From: Actinomycetes bacterium
GTDB lineage: Bacteria > Actinomycetota > Thermoleophilia > Gaiellales > Gaiellaceae
Length of the DNA stretch: 29,419 nucleotides
Assembly (NCBI GenBank): GCA_030624785.1
Contig: JAUXJK010000002.1
Coordinates: forward strand, 1 to 29,419
Reading direction: 5' to 3'
Shown: one piece after another, positions 27,892 to 29,419 of the stretch
Numbering within the stretch: position 1 is the stretch's first letter
Layout of the letters: every line of letters begins with the position of its first letter
The notes under the pieces: generated by a model
The model's database searches: none
The model's input: the letters and a program-made list of their open reading frames with translations, nothing else
Told to the model about the DNA's origin: nothing
Translations under genes and position numbers: made by a program

Positions 27892-29419
27892 TTGCGTCGT
27901 AACCTCATCATCCTGGCCGTTATCGCAGCCGCCCTGGCCGGCGTCGGCGCACTCGCCATATCCAAAGGTCCTAAACCGCGGCTCGGGCTAGACCTGGCGG
28001 GCGGCATCGAGGTCGTGCTCCAAGGCGAGCCGGCACCGGGTGAAGAGATCCAGGACGATGACCTCGACACGTCGGTTGAGGTCATTCGCGAGCGCATCGA
28101 CGGTCTTGGCATCTCCGAGCCGGAGATCAGGAAGCAGGGTGACAACCAGATCTCGGTTTCGCTCGCGGAGGTATTCGACCCAACGCGTGCCTCCGAGATC
28201 ATCGGATCAACGGCGAAGCTTGAATTCTACGATCTCCAAGGCGACGCCGTCCCGCCATCAATCGATGCGAACGGGCAGATCGTGGCGAGCCCGAATCTGT
28301 TCCAGCTGATCTCCGGGCTACAGGCGTCGGCTGACGAGAAGGGCGCGAGTCAGTTCTACGCCTTCGACGAGTCACAGACGCTGATTGACGGGCCTGCACG
28401 GACGGAGGAAGCACTGATTGAACGATTTGAGGGCGGCGTGCTTCCAGCAGGAGCCGTAGTCCTCAAGGTCCCGTCAGATCGCATCGTGCTCAGCTGCACC
28501 CTCGGCGAAGCGACCGGGTGCCCCGGAAACGGTGCTGGCACCAACTACTACCTGATGCAGTACCAGCCGAACGACCTCGAGCGCCCGATCCCAGAACTAA
28601 CCGGCGAAGACCTGAGCAGACGCGGCACTCGGGCCGACCTCGGCGGTGGCGGCGGTCACGGTGGTGGTATTGCAGACTCTGGTCCGGTCGTAACGATGCG
28701 ATTCACCGGCGAGGGCGAAGATCGTTTCCACGACGTGACCCGCGAGCTTGCGCAGCGCGGGCAGTTTCGAGCGAACTCACTTGGGATCGACCCGCAGTTC
28801 GCGCTACAGAGTTTCGCGATTGTGCTTGACGGCTCGATCCGCTCGTTCCCCACCATCGACTACCGCACGAACCCAGACGGTATTCCGGGCGGCAATGGCG
28901 CGATTATTACCGGTCTTGACGACCTTCAAGAAGCACAGGATCTCGCACTTGTTCTGCAGTCGGGTTCGCTTCCGCTCGAGTTCGTTCAGGTCGATCGCAC
29001 CGACATCTCGGCATCGCTCGGTAAGGACTCGCTCCGCGAGGCCTGGATTGCAGCCGTTCTCGGCCTGATTGCCGTCGCGATCTTCCTGTTGGCCGTCTAC
29101 CGGATCCTCGGTCTTGTTGCCCTCGCCGGGCTTGGGATCTACGGCGCCTTGCTCTACGGAGCGATTCTCCTGTTCGGCGTGCGGCTGTCACTGCCGGGCT
29201 TCGCTGGCCTCGTGCTCACGATCGGCGTTGCCGTCGACTCGAACATCGTCATCTTCGAGCGCATCAAGGAAGAGGTGCGCGCCGGGCAATCTGTGCGCGC
29301 GGCCATTCAGCGCGGCTACAAGCTCGGCTTCTCGAGCATCCTCGACGCCAACGTCGTCACGATGATCACGGCGTTCGTGATCTTCGCGGTCGCGACATCC
29401 GGCGTGCGTGGCTTCGCGC
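27892..29419 (+). CDS. secD: Protein translocase subunit SecD, 3' end outside the window
   Basis: 509 codons are visible and the frame is open at the window edge. Start: TTG at 27892, immediately before RRNLIILAVIAAALAGVGAL, the first TM helix; the frame has no ATG/GTG nearby. After it come PRLGLDLAGGIEVVLQ, the periplasmic P1 domain (TSVEVIRERIDGLGISEPEI in parts), LIIGSTAKLEFYD region, and the C-terminal TM bundle (AWIAAVLGLIAVAIFLLAVYRI, GLVALAGLGIYGALLYGAILL in parts) with TIGVAVDSNIVIFERIKEE, the conserved SecD/RND proton-relay segment. SecD uses the proton gradient to complete Sec-dependent export from the outer side of the membrane. A Gly/His-rich insert (GGGGGHGGG) lies in the P1 region. 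Confidence 0.95.
   Translation, partial: MRRNLIILAVIAAALAGVGALAISKGPKPRLGLDLAGGIEVVLQGEPAPGEEIQDDDLDTSVEVIRERIDGLGISEPEIRKQGDNQISVSLAEVFDPTRASEIIGSTAKLEFYDLQGDAVPPSIDANGQIVASPNLFQLISGLQASADEKGASQFYAFDESQTLIDGPARTEEALIERFEGGVLPAGAVVLKVPSDRIVLSCTLGEATGCPGNGAGTNYYLMQYQPNDLERPIPELTGEDLSRRGTRADLGGGGGHGGGIADSGPVVTMRFTGEGEDRFHDVTRELAQRGQFRANSLGIDPQFALQSFAIVLDGSIRSFPTIDYRTNPDGIPGGNGAIITGLDDLQEAQDLALVLQSGSLPLEFVQVDRTDISASLGKDSLREAWIAAVLGLIAVAIFLLAVYRILGLVALAGLGIYGALLYGAILLFGVRLSLPGFAGLVLTIGVAVDSNIVIFERIKEEVRAGQSVRAAIQRGYKLGFSSILDANVVTMITAFVIFAVATSGVRGFA

Noticed and set aside
1..29419. tRNA genes, rRNA, CRISPR arrays, insertion sequences or prophage
   Set aside because: I found no T-loop-like signature with flanking acceptor stems, no regularly spaced repeats, and no transposase, integrase or phage structural protein.

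Overview
The window looks like chromosomal DNA of a high-GC, deep-branching actinobacterium, most likely class Thermoleophilia (Solirubrobacterales/Gaiellales-like). That assignment is inference. It rests on a fused PafBC regulator, a two-gene Ccm locus with a Cys-type CcmE, a full set of late queuosine genes (QueG, QueA, Tgt; uncommon in classical Actinobacteria), many GTG/TTG starts, and many genes whose start codon lies only 6-10 nt after a TANNNT -10 hexamer, which suggests leaderless transcripts. I see no insertion sequence, phage gene, CRISPR array, rRNA or tRNA. The region reads as ordinary core genome with lineage-specific hypotheticals between housekeeping genes.

Layout. 1-2723: the 3' end of a luciferase-like flavin monooxygenase, a D-lactate/glycolate-type FAD oxidase, and a secreted CAP-domain protein. 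2724-3023: a hairpin-rich intergenic stretch. 3024-3713: a membrane-anchored, C-terminally truncated receiver protein. 3714-4105: no convincing gene. 4106-6040: UDP-GlcNAc 2-epimerase, then a BolA/monothiol-glutaredoxin operon whose glutaredoxin has CGNS in place of CGFS. 6058-7144 (minus): a small two-TM protein and an endonuclease-IV-like TIM-barrel protein. 7216-10397: a small hypothetical, then ccmE, ccmF and a CcmI-like gene. 10532-14589: a coiled-coil M23 peptidase, a PD-(D/E)XK-like small protein (minus), a divergent GlpX-type phosphatase, a MIP18/SufT-like Fe-S assembly factor, and a secreted GH3-like protein lacking the usual Asp-Ser-His motif.

14632-14817 (minus) holds the decayed 3' end of a zinc-type alcohol dehydrogenase/quinone reductase. 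14861-18064: epoxyqueuosine reductase QueG and a fused PafB-PafC WYL regulator with a histone-like Lys/Ala tail (minus). 18175-20157 (minus): a putative zinc-binding hypothetical and a coupled pair of zinc-ribbon proteins, one with a TM segment and a SPOR-like domain. 20228-21375: 3-hydroxyacyl-CoA dehydrogenase and a tiny zinc-finger protein. 21456-24575: a secreted basic protein, an OmpR-type response regulator, a possible 22-codon leader peptide and a HAMP sensor kinase. 24572-25132 (minus): a coiled-coil protein. 25162-29419: queA, tgt, yajC and secD (cut by the window edge).

How the genes fit together. QueA, Tgt and QueG give the late steps of tRNA queuosine formation. BolA/Grx and the MIP18-type factor serve Fe-S handling, and QueG itself is a 2x[4Fe-4S] enzyme. 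CcmE/CcmF handle haem for cytochrome c maturation. Tgt-YajC-SecD is the conserved tRNA-modification/Sec-accessory neighbourhood. The strongest items for a second look are the structured intergenic region at 2747-2936, the widespread leaderless promoter architecture, the CXXXY CcmE, the CGNS glutaredoxin, the altered active sites in the GH3 and GlpX proteins, and the dyads at the glpX and 3-hydroxyacyl-CoA dehydrogenase promoters.
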